Positions 7,096-16,183 of a DNA stretch of 44,846 bases are shown one piece after another. How positions within the stretch are numbered: position 1 is the stretch's first letter; every line of letters starts with the position of its first letter. Source of the stretch: JAYZQT01 sp036136335 (lineage in GTDB: Bacteria; Pseudomonadota; Alphaproteobacteria; MPNO01; UBA830); NCBI GenBank assembly GCA_036136335.1, contig JAYZQT010000060.1, positions 1 to 44,846 on the forward strand, written 5' to 3'. Under the pieces are notes generated by a model. It did not search any database. It saw only the letters and a list, made by a program, of their open reading frames with translations, and was not told the DNA's origin. A program made the position numbers and the translations under genes.

Positions 7096-8292
7096 ATGGC
7101 AGCCACGCCAGAAATTCTGCGTATTGGGCTGATCGGACTCGGCGGTGCGGCTATGCAGATGCTACCTAGTCTAATGGCCCATCCCCGGGTGGAACTCCAG
7201 GCCTGCGTTGACCTGAATGCTGACGTACGGAACCGTTTTGCCACCGATTTTGGCGCCACGCCTTATGCAGAGGTCGAGGCGTTATGTGCTGATCCGGGGA
7301 TAGATGCAGTCTACATCGCCTCACCCCACGAATGGCATCGCGCTCATGCGGTTATGGCTGCCGAGGCCGGCAAGCATGTCGTTGTCGAAAAACCAATGGC
7401 GCTCACTCTGGAAGATTGTGATGCGATGATCGAAGCGGCTGAAAATACCGGAATCCGAATGATCATTGGCCATACCCACGGCTTTGATGCCCCCATCATG
7501 AAAATGCATGACATTATTCGTGGCGGAGACTTTGGACCAGTAACGATGATTAACACTTTCAGCTATGGTAATTTCCTCTATCGACCGCGCCGGCCCGAAG
7601 AACTCAACACCGGTAAGGGTGGCGGCATCATCTTTAATCAGGTTCCTCACCAAATAGATGTTGTGCGTCTTCTTGGTGGCGGAATGGTGCACAGTGTGCG
7701 TTCTGCAACGTCGATTATGGACGCCGATCGTCCGACCGAAGGTAGTCACGCGACATTCCTCCAGTTCAAAAGCGGCGCGGCAGCCGTTCTTGTTTACAGC
7801 GGTTATGATTTCTTCGACAGCGACGAGTTTCATGGTTGGATTGGAGAGCTCGGTGAGCGGCGTCAGCCTGGAGGTCAGGGTGACGCGCGTGCTGCGCTCC
7901 GGACCATCTCCACCACCTCCGAGGAGGAAATTGCACTCAAGGACTCGCGTGCCTATTTGAATAAACCTTTAATAACTGTGGCCGGCAATCATCCCCATTG
8001 CGGTGTAACGATCGTGAGCTGCGCGGGGGGCGATCTGCGTCCCGTGGCTGATGGTGTCATGCTCTACGGAAAGGACGGTCCTGTCGAGGTAAAGGTTCCG
8101 CCAGGTCGTGCATTTCCCGACAAAGGTCTAGTCATCGACGAATTATATGAAGCTGTTGCCGAATGCCGGGACCCGATACGCAATGGTCGATGGGGCAAGG
8201 CAACTATGGAGGCCTCGCTGGCTGTTCTCGAATCAGCCAGGACGAAGAAAGAGATCGTTCTCGAACATCAGGTGCCGCTGATCGACAGCTGA
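7096..8292 (+). CDS. Gfo/Idh/MocA-family NAD(P)-dependent dehydrogenase, phthalate dihydrodiol dehydrogenase-like
   Basis: A 398-residue oxidoreductase. The N-terminal Rossmann fold carries GLIGLGGAA (residues 11-19) and the signature EKPMALT with K99. The second domain has GGGIIFNQVPHQID with H185, the conserved catalytic histidine area. General resemblance is to proteins annotated as phthalate 4,5-cis-dihydrodiol dehydrogenase (Pht4 type), which oxidise a cyclic dihydrodiol to a catechol with NAD+. The family is broad, so sugar or inositol dehydrogenation is an alternative. The ATG at 7096 has only a weak ribosome-binding site. A possible link to the Rieske oxygenase (19009) and the dihydroxyphthalate decarboxylase-like protein (23937) is an inference from pathway logic. 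Confidence 0.85.
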   Translation: MAATPEILRIGLIGLGGAAMQMLPSLMAHPRVELQACVDLNADVRNRFATDFGATPYAEVEALCADPGIDAVYIASPHEWHRAHAVMAAEAGKHVVVEKPMALTLEDCDAMIEAAENTGIRMIIGHTHGFDAPIMKMHDIIRGGDFGPVTMINTFSYGNFLYRPRRPEELNTGKGGGIIFNQVPHQIDVVRLLGGGMVHSVRSATSIMDADRPTEGSHATFLQFKSGAAAVLVYSGYDFFDSDEFHGWIGELGERRQPGGQGDARAALRTISTTSEEEIALKDSRAYLNKPLITVAGNHPHCGVTIVSCAGGDLRPVADGVMLYGKDGPVEVKVPPGRAFPDKGLVIDELYEAVAECRDPIRNGRWGKATMEASLAVLESARTKKEIVLEHQVPLIDS

Positions 8293-8479
8293 ACGGGTGG
8301 TGTCAAACCAAGGCAGACCGGTGGCCAAAATCCGCAGTTCCGGTGCCAACAAGTAGCCAGCTGACGCTATTCGGTTAACGAAGCTGAGCGGCCCGTCTAG
8401 AAATGTTACGGGTATTCAGATGAAGGACTAGGTTAAAGTGATGGTGGGGCGAGATATAGGCTACAGCTAATTCCGTGGG

Positions 8480-8835
8480 GTCTTGATGTCTCCGAACCGC
8501 GCCGGCAGTTTTCTGGTATTTCTTAAGCCGCTCTCCGTCCCAGAATGGTAACCCGATCACCCTCACATTTGTCGAGATTGACCCAGTGGCAGCCTCGCAG
8601 TTGTCACCAGATCTGGATGAATGCGGCAGCGCCGGAGACCATATGCCCGCTTTGCGAGCGGACATGGGAACGCGACATTTCATTCCCCCTTTCGAGAACG
8701 TCTGGAATGCGAAATTGCATCTGAGACGTCGACAAAGCTCAGGGTGCCTTTGATGTCGTGACCGCTATATTCCGATCTCTTTTTTACACAAGGGCACGAC
8801 CCGTCATAAAATATGACCGTTGTGGCGTCACTGTC
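8480..8835 (-). pseudogene. Decayed DCC-family thiol-disulfide oxidoreductase (DUF393)
   Basis: Reading down from about 8835, one frame gives TTVIFYDGSCP then SFVDVSDA, the start of a DCC/DUF393 protein (normally YDGxCPLC, here lacking the Leu codon so the motif is CPC). Near 8718 the homology passes into another frame, giving PDVLERG, SRSHVRSQSG and SGAAAFIQIW. That is followed by a TGA at 8604-8606 where the family has an Arg (a CGA to TGA change would explain it), and then QLRG. Farther on, the remaining fragments fall into yet another frame. No intact version can be read, so this is a relic. It fills the 725-base gap between the dehydrogenase and the transporter genes. Confidence 0.65.
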
Positions 8836-9017
8836 CGGTATTTTTTCTGTTTTATTAGAAAGCGATTCTCGAGACCGTTTACAGAGATGAACTGCAACAA
8901 ACAACACTTTCCTGAATTCGCCAACTTTCGCGTTATGAATCTATCCACGGGAAACGGGAAAATCTTGAATTGGCCGTATATAATGAGCTGCCTGCGATTT
9001 CCGCTCTGCATACTGTT

Positions 9018-10043
9018 TTATTTTGGGCGTTTCATGGCTCTTACTAAATGTTCCATTTTGAGTTTTCCGGTTTTTTCACCCTCACGGTTGACTATTATCA
9101 TCTGGTTGGCGGTGAGATTTGGAAACGCCTGCAGCGCCTCCTCCAGTGTGGTGTGTTCCGGGATGGACGGGGCACCGTCTGGGACCGGGCCCAAGGGCTC
9201 CATTATGGCTCCCACACGAAGTATGCGGGCTCGGTTGATGTCCTTCATAAAGTCAGCAACGTATTTGTCTGCAGGCTTTAACAGGATGTTTTGAGGATCA
9301 TCGGTCTGGATGATCTGGCCATCGCGGAGGATCGCGATGTTGTCACCAATGCGCAGTGCTTCGTCGAGATCATGTGTAATAAAAACAATTGTCTTCTTAA
9401 ACTCCTCCTGGAGGTCTAGGAGTATGTCCTGCATTTCGGTTCTGATTAAGGGATCCAGAGCGGAGAATGCCTCGTCCATTAACAGAATATTGGCGTTCGT
9501 GGTCAGGGCCCTGGCAAGCCCCACGCGTTGCCGCATTCCCCCTGATAACTGGGCTGGCAAATAATCCTCATAACCGGACAATCCCACACGCTCAATCCAG
9601 CGAATGGCGCTGCTTCTGATCTTCTCGCGGCTCTCACCTTGTACTTCCAGCCCATAGCCAGCATTTTCAATGACTGTACGGTGTGGAAATAATGCAAAGC
9701 TCTGAAATACCATGGATATCTTGTGTCGACGGATTTCTCTAAGCTCTGCCGCATTCATGGTGAGCACGTTCTCTCCGTCGATTGTTATCTGTCCGGCTGT
9801 GGGTTCTATCAATCTGTTAATAAGCCGGATCAGGGTGGATTTGCCAGAACCTGACAGTCCCATGACGACCTGAATTTTGTTTTGTTCAATATCCAAATTG
9901 ATATCCTTGACGGCCAGCAGGTGCCCAGTTAACTCCTGCAACTCGATCTTCCCCATCCCCTCACGGATACGGTTCATTGCTTCACTCGAAGCCGGTCCAA
10001 AAATTTTGTAGAGGTTGCGAATACTGATAGTGGCGACACGCAT
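9018..10043 (-). CDS. Glycine betaine/proline-type ABC transporter, ATP-binding protein (ProV/OpuAA-like)
   Basis: A 341-residue ATPase with Walker A GLSGSGKST (62-70), the ABC signature LSGGM (166-170), Walker B ILLMDE (186-191) and the switch histidine in ITHD. The N-terminal extension (to about 40) and a short C-terminal CBS-like segment with HTTLEEAL are typical of ProV. It powers import of a quaternary amine or a related compound at the inner membrane. Its ATG shares one base with the stop codon of the permease gene, so the two are translationally coupled. It is the last gene of a binding protein - permease - ATPase operon. Confidence 0.92.
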   Translation of the reverse strand: MRVATISIRNLYKIFGPASSEAMNRIREGMGKIELQELTGHLLAVKDINLDIEQNKIQVVMGLSGSGKSTLIRLINRLIEPTAGQITIDGENVLTMNAAELREIRRHKISMVFQSFALFPHRTVIENAGYGLEVQGESREKIRSSAIRWIERVGLSGYEDYLPAQLSGGMRQRVGLARALTTNANILLMDEAFSALDPLIRTEMQDILLDLQEEFKKTIVFITHDLDEALRIGDNIAILRDGQIIQTDDPQNILLKPADKYVADFMKDINRARILRVGAIMEPLGPVPDGAPSIPEHTTLEEALQAFPNLTANQMIIVNREGEKTGKLKMEHLVRAMKRPK

Positions 10044-10927
10044 CAGTTTTCCAGGCTCCCATGTTTCTGGAGACGTTTTCCCAGGCGCTGGGTGACACGG
10101 TCAAAAATGATTGCAAGCGCCACGATTGCCAGGCCATTCATCAGACCGAGCGACAGATATTGATTTGACACCGCCTGCAGAACAGGTATGCCCAGGCCTT
10201 TTACTCCAATCATCGATGCGATCACGACCATCGATAATGCCATCATGATTGTCTGGTTTACACCAGCAAAGATATTGGGAAGGGCAAGCGGAATCTGTAC
10301 GCGAAAAAGTCTCTGCAGAGTGCTGGCACCAAAGGCGTCGGAAGCTTCCAATAACTCCTTGTCTACAAGCCGAATTCCAAGATTGGTGAGGCGGATGATC
10401 GGTGGAAGTGCATAAATACATACCGCTAACAGGCCAGGTACCTTCCCGATACCAAGCAACATGACGACCGGTATTAAATAGACGAAGGAGGGGATTGTCT
10501 GCATGATGTCCAGAACCGGTATAATACCGCCCTGCACTCTGTTCGAACGGGACATCAAAACCCCGATGGGGATCCCGACGCCAATACAAATAAGGGTGGC
10601 AGCCGAGATTATGGCGAGCGTTGCCATCGTATCTATCCACATACCCAGATAGCCGATGGCTAAAAAGCAGAGGACTGACCCAATAACAATGCCCTTACTG
10701 CGGGAACCGGCCCAGGAAAATAACGCTACCAGGAGGATGATCACTGGCCACGGAGCAAGAACCAGGAGTTTTTCCAGCCAGATTAGAAACTGGAGCAGAG
10801 GGTCGAAAAAATGTTCCAGAGCCTCGCCATATTCGCGCGAGAAATCGCGAAACCCATTATCAATTGTGCGTCGCAACTCCATAAGATCGCGTCGGCCGAG
10901 TGATGGAAAACTTTCAAAAAAACTCAT
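10043..10927 (-). CDS. Glycine betaine/proline-type ABC transporter, permease (ProW-like)
   Basis: A 294-residue membrane protein with about six or seven hydrophobic helices between residues 50 and 285. The cytoplasmic coupling region ELLEASDAFGAS...LFRVQIPLALPNI (about 200-230) is the EAA-type loop that docks on the ATPase. It forms the channel of the transporter encoded with the neighbouring genes. GGAGG precedes the ATG at 10927 by about five bases. It is separated from the binding-protein gene upstream by 75 bases holding a strong hairpin. Confidence 0.92.
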   Translation of the reverse strand: MSFFESFPSLGRRDLMELRRTIDNGFRDFSREYGEALEHFFDPLLQFLIWLEKLLVLAPWPVIILLVALFSWAGSRSKGIVIGSVLCFLAIGYLGMWIDTMATLAIISAATLICIGVGIPIGVLMSRSNRVQGGIIPVLDIMQTIPSFVYLIPVVMLLGIGKVPGLLAVCIYALPPIIRLTNLGIRLVDKELLEASDAFGASTLQRLFRVQIPLALPNIFAGVNQTIMMALSMVVIASMIGVKGLGIPVLQAVSNQYLSLGLMNGLAIVALAIIFDRVTQRLGKRLQKHGSLEN

Positions 10928-10952
10928 GTGACCTCCGGACTGGATTACGCAA

Positions 10953-10980
10953 ATGGGGGCGGCCTAGCCTCCGCCCCCAT
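10953..10980 (-). terminator. Strong hairpin between the binding-protein and permease genes
   Basis: Ten-base perfect arms, 10953-10962 (ATGGGGGCGG) and 10971-10980, enclose an eight-base loop. On the operon strand only three T follow, so it is more likely a partial attenuator or a 3' stabiliser of the binding-protein mRNA than a full terminator. Such hairpins commonly let binding proteins be made in excess over membrane parts (family knowledge). Confidence 0.6.
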
Positions 10981-11002
10981 TTATTATGCATATGAGTTTG
11001 AT

Positions 11003-12019
11003 TTAGAGTGACGCCTTGATCTTGTCTGCGGCGTCCTTGCTTACCCACCTGGTCCAGACGTTTCCGTGCCGGGATAAAAATTCAATGGCAGCGTCGGCAC
11101 CATTAGCCTTGTTATTGGTCATGAACACCAGCATGGTATTTATGATATCTCCGGGGTAGGTGCGCTTTGCCAGATAATCAGCTGCCACGCCGCCACTTTT
11201 TCTGAACTTTGCTGTTATTACGGTTTGTACCTCTGATTTGGTCCAGGAAGAGGGCTTTGGATCCGCACATTCCTGTTCAGGTTTAACGATACACCCATCC
11301 CAGTTTTTTGAGCCGGCCCATTTGGCCTGAAATGGCAGCATTACAAGTTTGTATTTGCCAATTATGGCAGTCGGGCTCCAGTAATAGCCGAACCAGTTTT
11401 CTCCCCGGTTTGCGGCCTTGGCAATAGAGCCGTCAAGACCGGCTGAAGAGCCCGGGTTTACCAGAACCCAGCCCTTTTTTTTCATTTGGAAGGCACGATA
11501 GAGATTTGCATTAGCCAACTGGCATCCCCAACCGGCAGGACAGTTCATAAAGGCGCCTTTTGACGAATCTTCCGCATAAGGGAAGAGATCGGGTCGTGCC
11601 AGCACCTTCTCGACGGTGTTGAGCTTCGGATGCTTTTTCAGAAAGGCTGGCGTTACCCACCAGCCTTCTCCCAACCCGGTAATGGGTGCTTTATTGATAA
11701 TCTCTAGGCGCCCGGCATTAATCGCCTTTTTTAAGGGTTCCCTAACAGTATTGGTCCACAATTCAGGGGCGACGTCCGGTTTTCCCTTTTCACTCATTGA
11801 GGTAAAAGTCGGCATTGTATCGCCCGGGACAAGCTCGGCGTTGCAGCCGAAGCCTTCCTGCAGAATTATCTTGTCTACGTTGGCCATTAGTTGGGCGGAC
11901 GCCCAGTTCATCTGCGAGATGGTAACACTACCGCATTTGGCATGCGCATTTGCTGTCATCCAAAGACTTGTCGTTGCAGCGGCCGCAACTATCGCTATGT
12001 ATCTAGTGACCGTTTTCAT
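11003..12019 (-). CDS. Periplasmic glycine betaine-type substrate-binding protein (ProX/OpuAC-like)
   Basis: A 338-residue protein of the OpuAC type. A signal peptide (residues 1-27, with basic start KTVTR, a hydrophobic core and AHA before the cut) sends it to the periplasm. The mature part has the two-lobe pattern with conserved tryptophans (MNWASAQ, ELWTNT, GEGWWV, WFGYYWSP) that form the cation-binding box for quaternary amines. The start at 12019 is preceded by AAGGAAATTTT; longer in-frame extensions upstream precede the signal peptide and are unlikely. First gene of the transporter operon. Ligand could be glycine betaine, proline betaine, carnitine or a related onium compound. Confidence 0.92.
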   Translation of the reverse strand: MKTVTRYIAIVAAAATTSLWMTANAHAKCGSVTISQMNWASAQLMANVDKIILQEGFGCNAELVPGDTMPTFTSMSEKGKPDVAPELWTNTVREPLKKAINAGRLEIINKAPITGLGEGWWVTPAFLKKHPKLNTVEKVLARPDLFPYAEDSSKGAFMNCPAGWGCQLANANLYRAFQMKKKGWVLVNPGSSAGLDGSIAKAANRGENWFGYYWSPTAIIGKYKLVMLPFQAKWAGSKNWDGCIVKPEQECADPKPSSWTKSEVQTVITAKFRKSGGVAADYLAKRTYPGDIINTMLVFMTNNKANGADAAIEFLSRHGNVWTRWVSKDAADKIKASL

Positions 12020-12360
12020 AAAATTTCCTTTTTGTTTAATATGTAACTTTGCAAGGGCATGGCTCGTCAATTGACTAATCAGGTTATGCCCGTCCGGGGT
12101 CCTGTGTCCCATTTGGTTAATCGTACATTTATTTAATAATGCCACGCGCCTGTCCAACCGTCCAAACATTGTCACGCAGTATCTTGAACCCACTTTTCTG
12201 CGCCTGGAATAATGGTTAAGGGGTCCTGAATGGTAACATGGCGAAAATCAGACTTTATAAAAACCTCCGGATTTCAACGTCCTGTGACGCTTTATGAATT
12301 CTGTCTTTTAACTTTTGTCTTTGATGGATTTTTCACGGGCTGAAGCCATTATGTTTTTAA
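12020..12360. other. Upstream region of the transporter operon, no gene seen
   Basis: No protein family resemblance on either strand. On the minus strand TTGACG lies about 50 bases upstream of the binding-protein ATG, with a weak TTACAT-like box 18 bases on, giving a possible but poor promoter. The right end borders the truncated queC, whose missing N-terminal part is not found here. Confidence 0.4.
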
Positions 12361-12900
12361 CGTGTTTGTGATTGCCGCAGCCGTTTTCTAAACGGTGCAT
12401 GCGCACCAATAGCTATTGCATCGGTTGATACACTGGCTGCTCTGGGCGATACAGCAATGACGCATGATGTTGAATTCCAGTTTGATAAGGATGGGTTGCC
12501 AAATACGTTCGTACCCGGGCGCAACATCTTGTTTTTCACCTTTGGGGCGGCGCATGCTTTCCGGCGAGGGTATAAACATATCATCGGTGGGATGTGCGAA
12601 ACGGATTATTCAGGTTATCCCGACTGTCGAGATGATACCATCAAATCACTACAGGCCACGTTAAACCTCGGAATGGACACACGTTTCGTGTTGCACACAC
12701 CCCTGATGTGGATAGATAAGGTGGCTACTTGGCAATTAGCGAAAGAACTAGGCGGAAACCGTGCGGAAGAGTTAATTATTAAAAGCACGCACACGTGTTA
12801 TTTAGGGGATCGCACCAGTTTAAATGTCTGGGGTTATGGTTGCGGTAGGTGTCCCGCATGTATTTTACGTTCGTCTGGGTACGAGGCATATTCAAAATGA
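12361..12900 (+). pseudogene. queC: queC fragment: 7-cyano-7-deazaguanine synthase lacking its N-terminal ATP-binding half
   Basis: From about 12424 the frame matches QueC strongly: GLPNTFVPGRNI, GGMCETDYSGYPDCRDD, TPLMWIDK, THTCYLGDR and the zinc-binding cysteines in CGRCPAC. QueC makes preQ0 for queuosine in tRNA from carboxy-deazaguanine, ATP and ammonia. A full protein is about 220-240 residues and begins with the PP-loop SGGxDS motif. Here roughly the first 80-90 residues are absent, a TAA closes the frame at 12358-12360, and codons between 12361 and about 12420 show no resemblance. Without the ATP site it cannot work alone. An ATG at 12457 would allow a 147-residue product. Probably the leftover of a rearrangement. 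Confidence 0.85.
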
Positions 12901-13028
12901 ACACCATCTCGGGGAGACCGGAAACAAATCCCTCTGTGGAATACACGATCTTTCAGGAGAGCTTATCTTTATTTTAAACATCTGTTTGTTCTCTGACAAA
13001 CCTGCACCCTAGAAGTTCAGGCCCTTCA

Positions 13029-13055
13029 CCATTGAATAAGTCTAAAATTCAATGG
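13029..13055. repeat. Inverted repeat downstream of the flavin monooxygenase
   Basis: CCATTGAAT (13029-13037) and ATTCAATGG (13047-13055) are perfect nine-base arms with a nine-base loop. It lies 45 bases past the stop of the minus-strand monooxygenase gene but has no T-tract on that strand. It may be a weak terminator or an mRNA end structure. Confidence 0.4.
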
Positions 13056-13099
13056 CTTGGGTTCGGCGGGTAGGATGGATGTTCTGAGCGCTGCAAGGA

Positions 13100-14749
13100 T
13101 TACAGGTTGTTGCCAGACACCTGCAGTATAAGTGTTTCGGCGTCTGCCGGTAATGTGTTTCCTCGCCAGGCAACATGGTGGTCCGGCCGGATAAGTACCA
13201 GGTCGCACTGATATAAATCACGGGCGTCCTGTTCCGGCACCTCGACGACGTCAAGCGGAACGTTATGTGCCGTTGCTGCATTTTTTAACCTGACGGTGTC
13301 GGTGTCTCCAGACCCGAGTAACAGAAGCGTGAACCATTTTCCAAAGCGGTCGTGAATCGAGGCGCCGTCCTCCAGCCACAAATGTGGTGCCCGTCCACCG
13401 GGACAAGTGCTTGGTATGTATTCGACCGGTGAATCTGGTGGCGGGTCTGTACCGTCAGCGACAATGAGGGGCGAACCGTCATATCGTGCGCCAAGTTGAA
13501 TACCGAGGGAGCCGAATTCTTCGGTAAAGCCTGAAAGGTGTTTGCCCTGTCGGCTCCGTGCACGTTCACCTTCCGCGGTGCCATGCTCGAGTGCTTTCGG
13601 CACCTGAATGGTTGCTACATCGCTTGCGAGCTTCCGCGATGACCGTGTATTTCGGATACCGATTGGCCGTCGCTCACTTTCATAGGTTGCAAGAAGGGTG
13701 GCGGGTGCCCAACCATGCTGTACCGCTGCCAGTTTCCAGCCGAGATTGACCGCGTCTTCCACGCCAGTGTTCATCCCGAACCCTCCAGTCGGGGTGAATA
13801 AATGCACAGCGTCTCCGGCAAGCAACACGCGGTCATCGGCATAACGGTCGGCCACCAGCGCATTGCCTGCGGTCCATTCGCGAACCGAAATAACTTCTAT
13901 ACCTATGTCGGCGCCGATTGCATCTTGAATGTCGTGAATGATTTGGGCTTCATCAGGTTCACCGGTTTCCGGGTATTTCGTCAGCACGACAAACTTTCCT
14001 ATCCCATCGAGGGTAACGAAGCATGTTCTTGCATCGCTGTTTACTGTCCAATATTGCCATGCACGGTCGGCCTTCATAACATTGTAAATGCCGGGTGCAT
14101 TGATATAGATGGACAGCATCCGGCCAATAAAAAAAGCGACTTCGTCCCCACCTTCGCCCCGATAGGGAATGCCCAACGCGTGGCGCGTGTATCCCTTTGC
14201 ACCGTCGCATCCAACCAGCCATTTGGTGTCGACCGTGTCTGTTTCACCGGTTTCAATATTAAGGATGGCCGATGTGACACCTTTGGCATTCTGTTCAAAA
14301 TTTACCAGCTCCCAACCGAAACGCAGATCTATCTCGCCAAGGGTCTTGGCATGGCCGAAAAGTTCCGGCTCAACGTAAAATTGAGACGAACGGTGAATGG
14401 GCTCTGGCGTCAGGAATGACATATCGCGATCAGCAATCCGGCGTTGTTTTTCCGTCGAAGATGGCATCGGAATGCGGGCAAATTCGGGTGCTGTTAAGCG
14501 GGTCAGGTAGATAACATCGGTGATGAGGTCCGGTGGTAACCCTACGGAGCGCACCCGGTCGGCGATACCAAACCTTCTGTAATGCTCCATCGTCCGCGCA
14601 TTGTGGGTATTTCCCTGTGGGTGAACGGCCGTCGTGGTCTCCGTATTGATCAGAATACTCTGCACATTCCGCCACGCTAATTCAATCGATAGAACAAGGC
14701 CGACGGGCCCTCCACCGCAAATCAGAACTGGCGCTTTATCGTTTGTCAT
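13100..14749 (-). CDS. FAD-dependent aromatic monooxygenase (PheA/TfdB family)
   Basis: A 549-residue class A flavoprotein hydroxylase. The dinucleotide-binding motif GGGPVG is at residues 12-17, the DG motif at LVGCDGAKG, and the second FAD motif GDAVHLFTPTGGFGMNTGVEDAVNL is complete. The C-terminal thioredoxin-like domain (from about 430) is present, as in phenol 2-monooxygenase and 2,4-dichlorophenol hydroxylase. It would add one oxygen to a phenol-like ring using NAD(P)H. I start at 14749, where GGGAAC precedes the ATG; an ATG at 14782 adds 11 residues before the FAD strand. Divergent from the luciferase-like gene at 15095. Confidence 0.9.
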   Translation of the reverse strand: MTNDKAPVLICGGGPVGLVLSIELAWRNVQSILINTETTTAVHPQGNTHNARTMEHYRRFGIADRVRSVGLPPDLITDVIYLTRLTAPEFARIPMPSSTEKQRRIADRDMSFLTPEPIHRSSQFYVEPELFGHAKTLGEIDLRFGWELVNFEQNAKGVTSAILNIETGETDTVDTKWLVGCDGAKGYTRHALGIPYRGEGGDEVAFFIGRMLSIYINAPGIYNVMKADRAWQYWTVNSDARTCFVTLDGIGKFVVLTKYPETGEPDEAQIIHDIQDAIGADIGIEVISVREWTAGNALVADRYADDRVLLAGDAVHLFTPTGGFGMNTGVEDAVNLGWKLAAVQHGWAPATLLATYESERRPIGIRNTRSSRKLASDVATIQVPKALEHGTAEGERARSRQGKHLSGFTEEFGSLGIQLGARYDGSPLIVADGTDPPPDSPVEYIPSTCPGGRAPHLWLEDGASIHDRFGKWFTLLLLGSGDTDTVRLKNAATAHNVPLDVVEVPEQDARDLYQCDLVLIRPDHHVAWRGNTLPADAETLILQVSGNNL

Positions 14750-15094
14750 TTGCGTTCCCGTTATGACCGAGTTGTACCCCATGACATATTTTTGGAATAC
14801 CGATCAGATATTGAAATTGGGAATAATTTTTCCAATCGTGAACGAATTTAATGTTTTGTTACCAAGTCAATGTGAGAATGTGGCTGTTGATCGAAGGTAT
14901 ATGGTTTACGCTCGATTTCTGTTCTGGCAAGGTCTGTTTCGTTAGTCTTGCAGGTGCATCGTTTATTGTGCGGGACCATAATTTTGGGGAGGCGGATTGG
15001 GTTTTTTTCATGGCGTCGTTGATGGGCTGATGGATCGCTATGACATCCCTCCAAATCGTCATCCTGATCTGTCTCAGGGTATTGGGGAAATTGT
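14750..15094. promoter_or_regulatory. Divergent intergenic region between flavin monooxygenase and luciferase-like genes
   Basis: No gene is seen; a longer minus-strand frame through here has no family resemblance. The region must hold promoters for both divergent genes. A near-palindrome at 14816-14836 (ATTGGGAA ... TTTCCAAT, one mismatch, AT-rich centre) is a possible operator. No regulator gene is next to it. Confidence 0.45.
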
Positions 15095-16132
15095 ATGACG
15101 AAGCCGAGCTTTGATGGTCTGGATATCGGCCTTTTCAGTGTTTCCTCTACTGCGGACAACCTGGCTGTCGCGCAAAAGGCGGAGGCCCGTGGTTTCAAGC
15201 GGGTCTGGCTGGCGGAGGATTACCACAGCCGCGATTTAATTGTGCAGGCCACAGCAGTTGCGACGGGGACAAATTCCATCCAGATTGGGTTGGGAATTAT
15301 AAATCCATTTACGCGCCACCCAGCCCAAGTTGCGATGGCGGTTGCAGATATTGAGGAGTTTTGTGGCCCACGACTGATCCTCGGCTTTGGTGCGGGCCAT
15401 ACTGTAATTAACGCCCACGGGCTCGAGAACCCTCGACCTATCACCGCGCTCAAGGAAGCCAGCGAAATATGTAGACGCCTGCTTGATGGGGAACGCGTCA
15501 TTTATGAAGGTCAAATCTATCGTTTGCCAGCGCCCGGTGTGAAACTTAGATTTTCGGTCGCTCGGTCAGGCATACCCATGTATTTTGGAACAATGGGACC
15601 ACGAACATTGAAACGCGTGGCCCGGGTCGCGGATGGTGTGAAATATAGCGTTTTTACCTCTCCCGCGTTTGCCCGAAAATGTATGGTAGACCTCAAAGAG
15701 GCACTCGTCGGGACCGCCCGCTCGATAGAGGACCTTGACACGTCCTGCTACATCATATTTTCCGTAGACCGGGATCGGGATGCGGCGCGCAACGCCGCAA
15801 AACCGCTGGTTGCGCATTATCTGAGGCAAATTCCAGACATGACCCGTTACGTATATGCTGGACTGGATGTGCCCAGGGTACAAATGCTTCAGGACAATCT
15901 GCGGACGGCATTCCTGGGTGAAAAGTTTGAAAGCGCGGTCGCGAACATTCCGGATGATGTCGTGGATTCACTGGCAGTGACAGGGACACCGGATGAGTGC
16001 GTTGAAAAGCTGAAAGGCTATTCCAGCGTCGGGATAAAAACTCCCGTCCTATATCAGGTATTGGGTCCGAACCGGATTGCGGCGATAGATGTTATTGCTG
16101 ATTTCATTCGGCCAAAACTGCTCGCCGAATAA
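15095..16132 (+). CDS. Luciferase-like (LLM class) flavin-dependent oxidoreductase
   Basis: A 345-residue TIM-barrel protein of the bacterial luciferase-like monooxygenase family. Typical stretches are GFKRVWLAEDYHSRD near residue 35-48, QIGLGIINPFTRHP (about 62-75), LGFGAGH (about 96-102) and the C-terminal TPDECVEKLKGY. The RHPAQ motif and glycine-rich loops bind FMN or F420. Members include F420-dependent methylene-H4MPT-reductase-like proteins and FMN monooxygenases acting on alkanesulfonates or ring compounds; this one resembles the F420/MsnO8-like group but the cofactor is undecided. The start is preceded by TTGGGGAAA. The GYD protein at 16184 follows after 51 bases and may be co-transcribed. 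Confidence 0.88.
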   Translation: MTKPSFDGLDIGLFSVSSTADNLAVAQKAEARGFKRVWLAEDYHSRDLIVQATAVATGTNSIQIGLGIINPFTRHPAQVAMAVADIEEFCGPRLILGFGAGHTVINAHGLENPRPITALKEASEICRRLLDGERVIYEGQIYRLPAPGVKLRFSVARSGIPMYFGTMGPRTLKRVARVADGVKYSVFTSPAFARKCMVDLKEALVGTARSIEDLDTSCYIIFSVDRDRDAARNAAKPLVAHYLRQIPDMTRYVYAGLDVPRVQMLQDNLRTAFLGEKFESAVANIPDDVVDSLAVTGTPDECVEKLKGYSSVGIKTPVLYQVLGPNRIAAIDVIADFIRPKLLAE

Positions 16133-16183
16133 GCCCGGTTATGATGATTTATGAAAAATGCGTAACCTCTAGAGGAGAAACAA

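Noticed and set aside
8758..9294. Long plus-strand frame over the end of the ATPase gene
   Set aside because: It runs antisense to a clear ABC ATPase and has no family resemblance.
14848..15198. Minus-strand frame overlapping the start of the luciferase-like gene
   Set aside because: No resemblance to known proteins and overlap with a clear gene start; treated as intergenic sequence.
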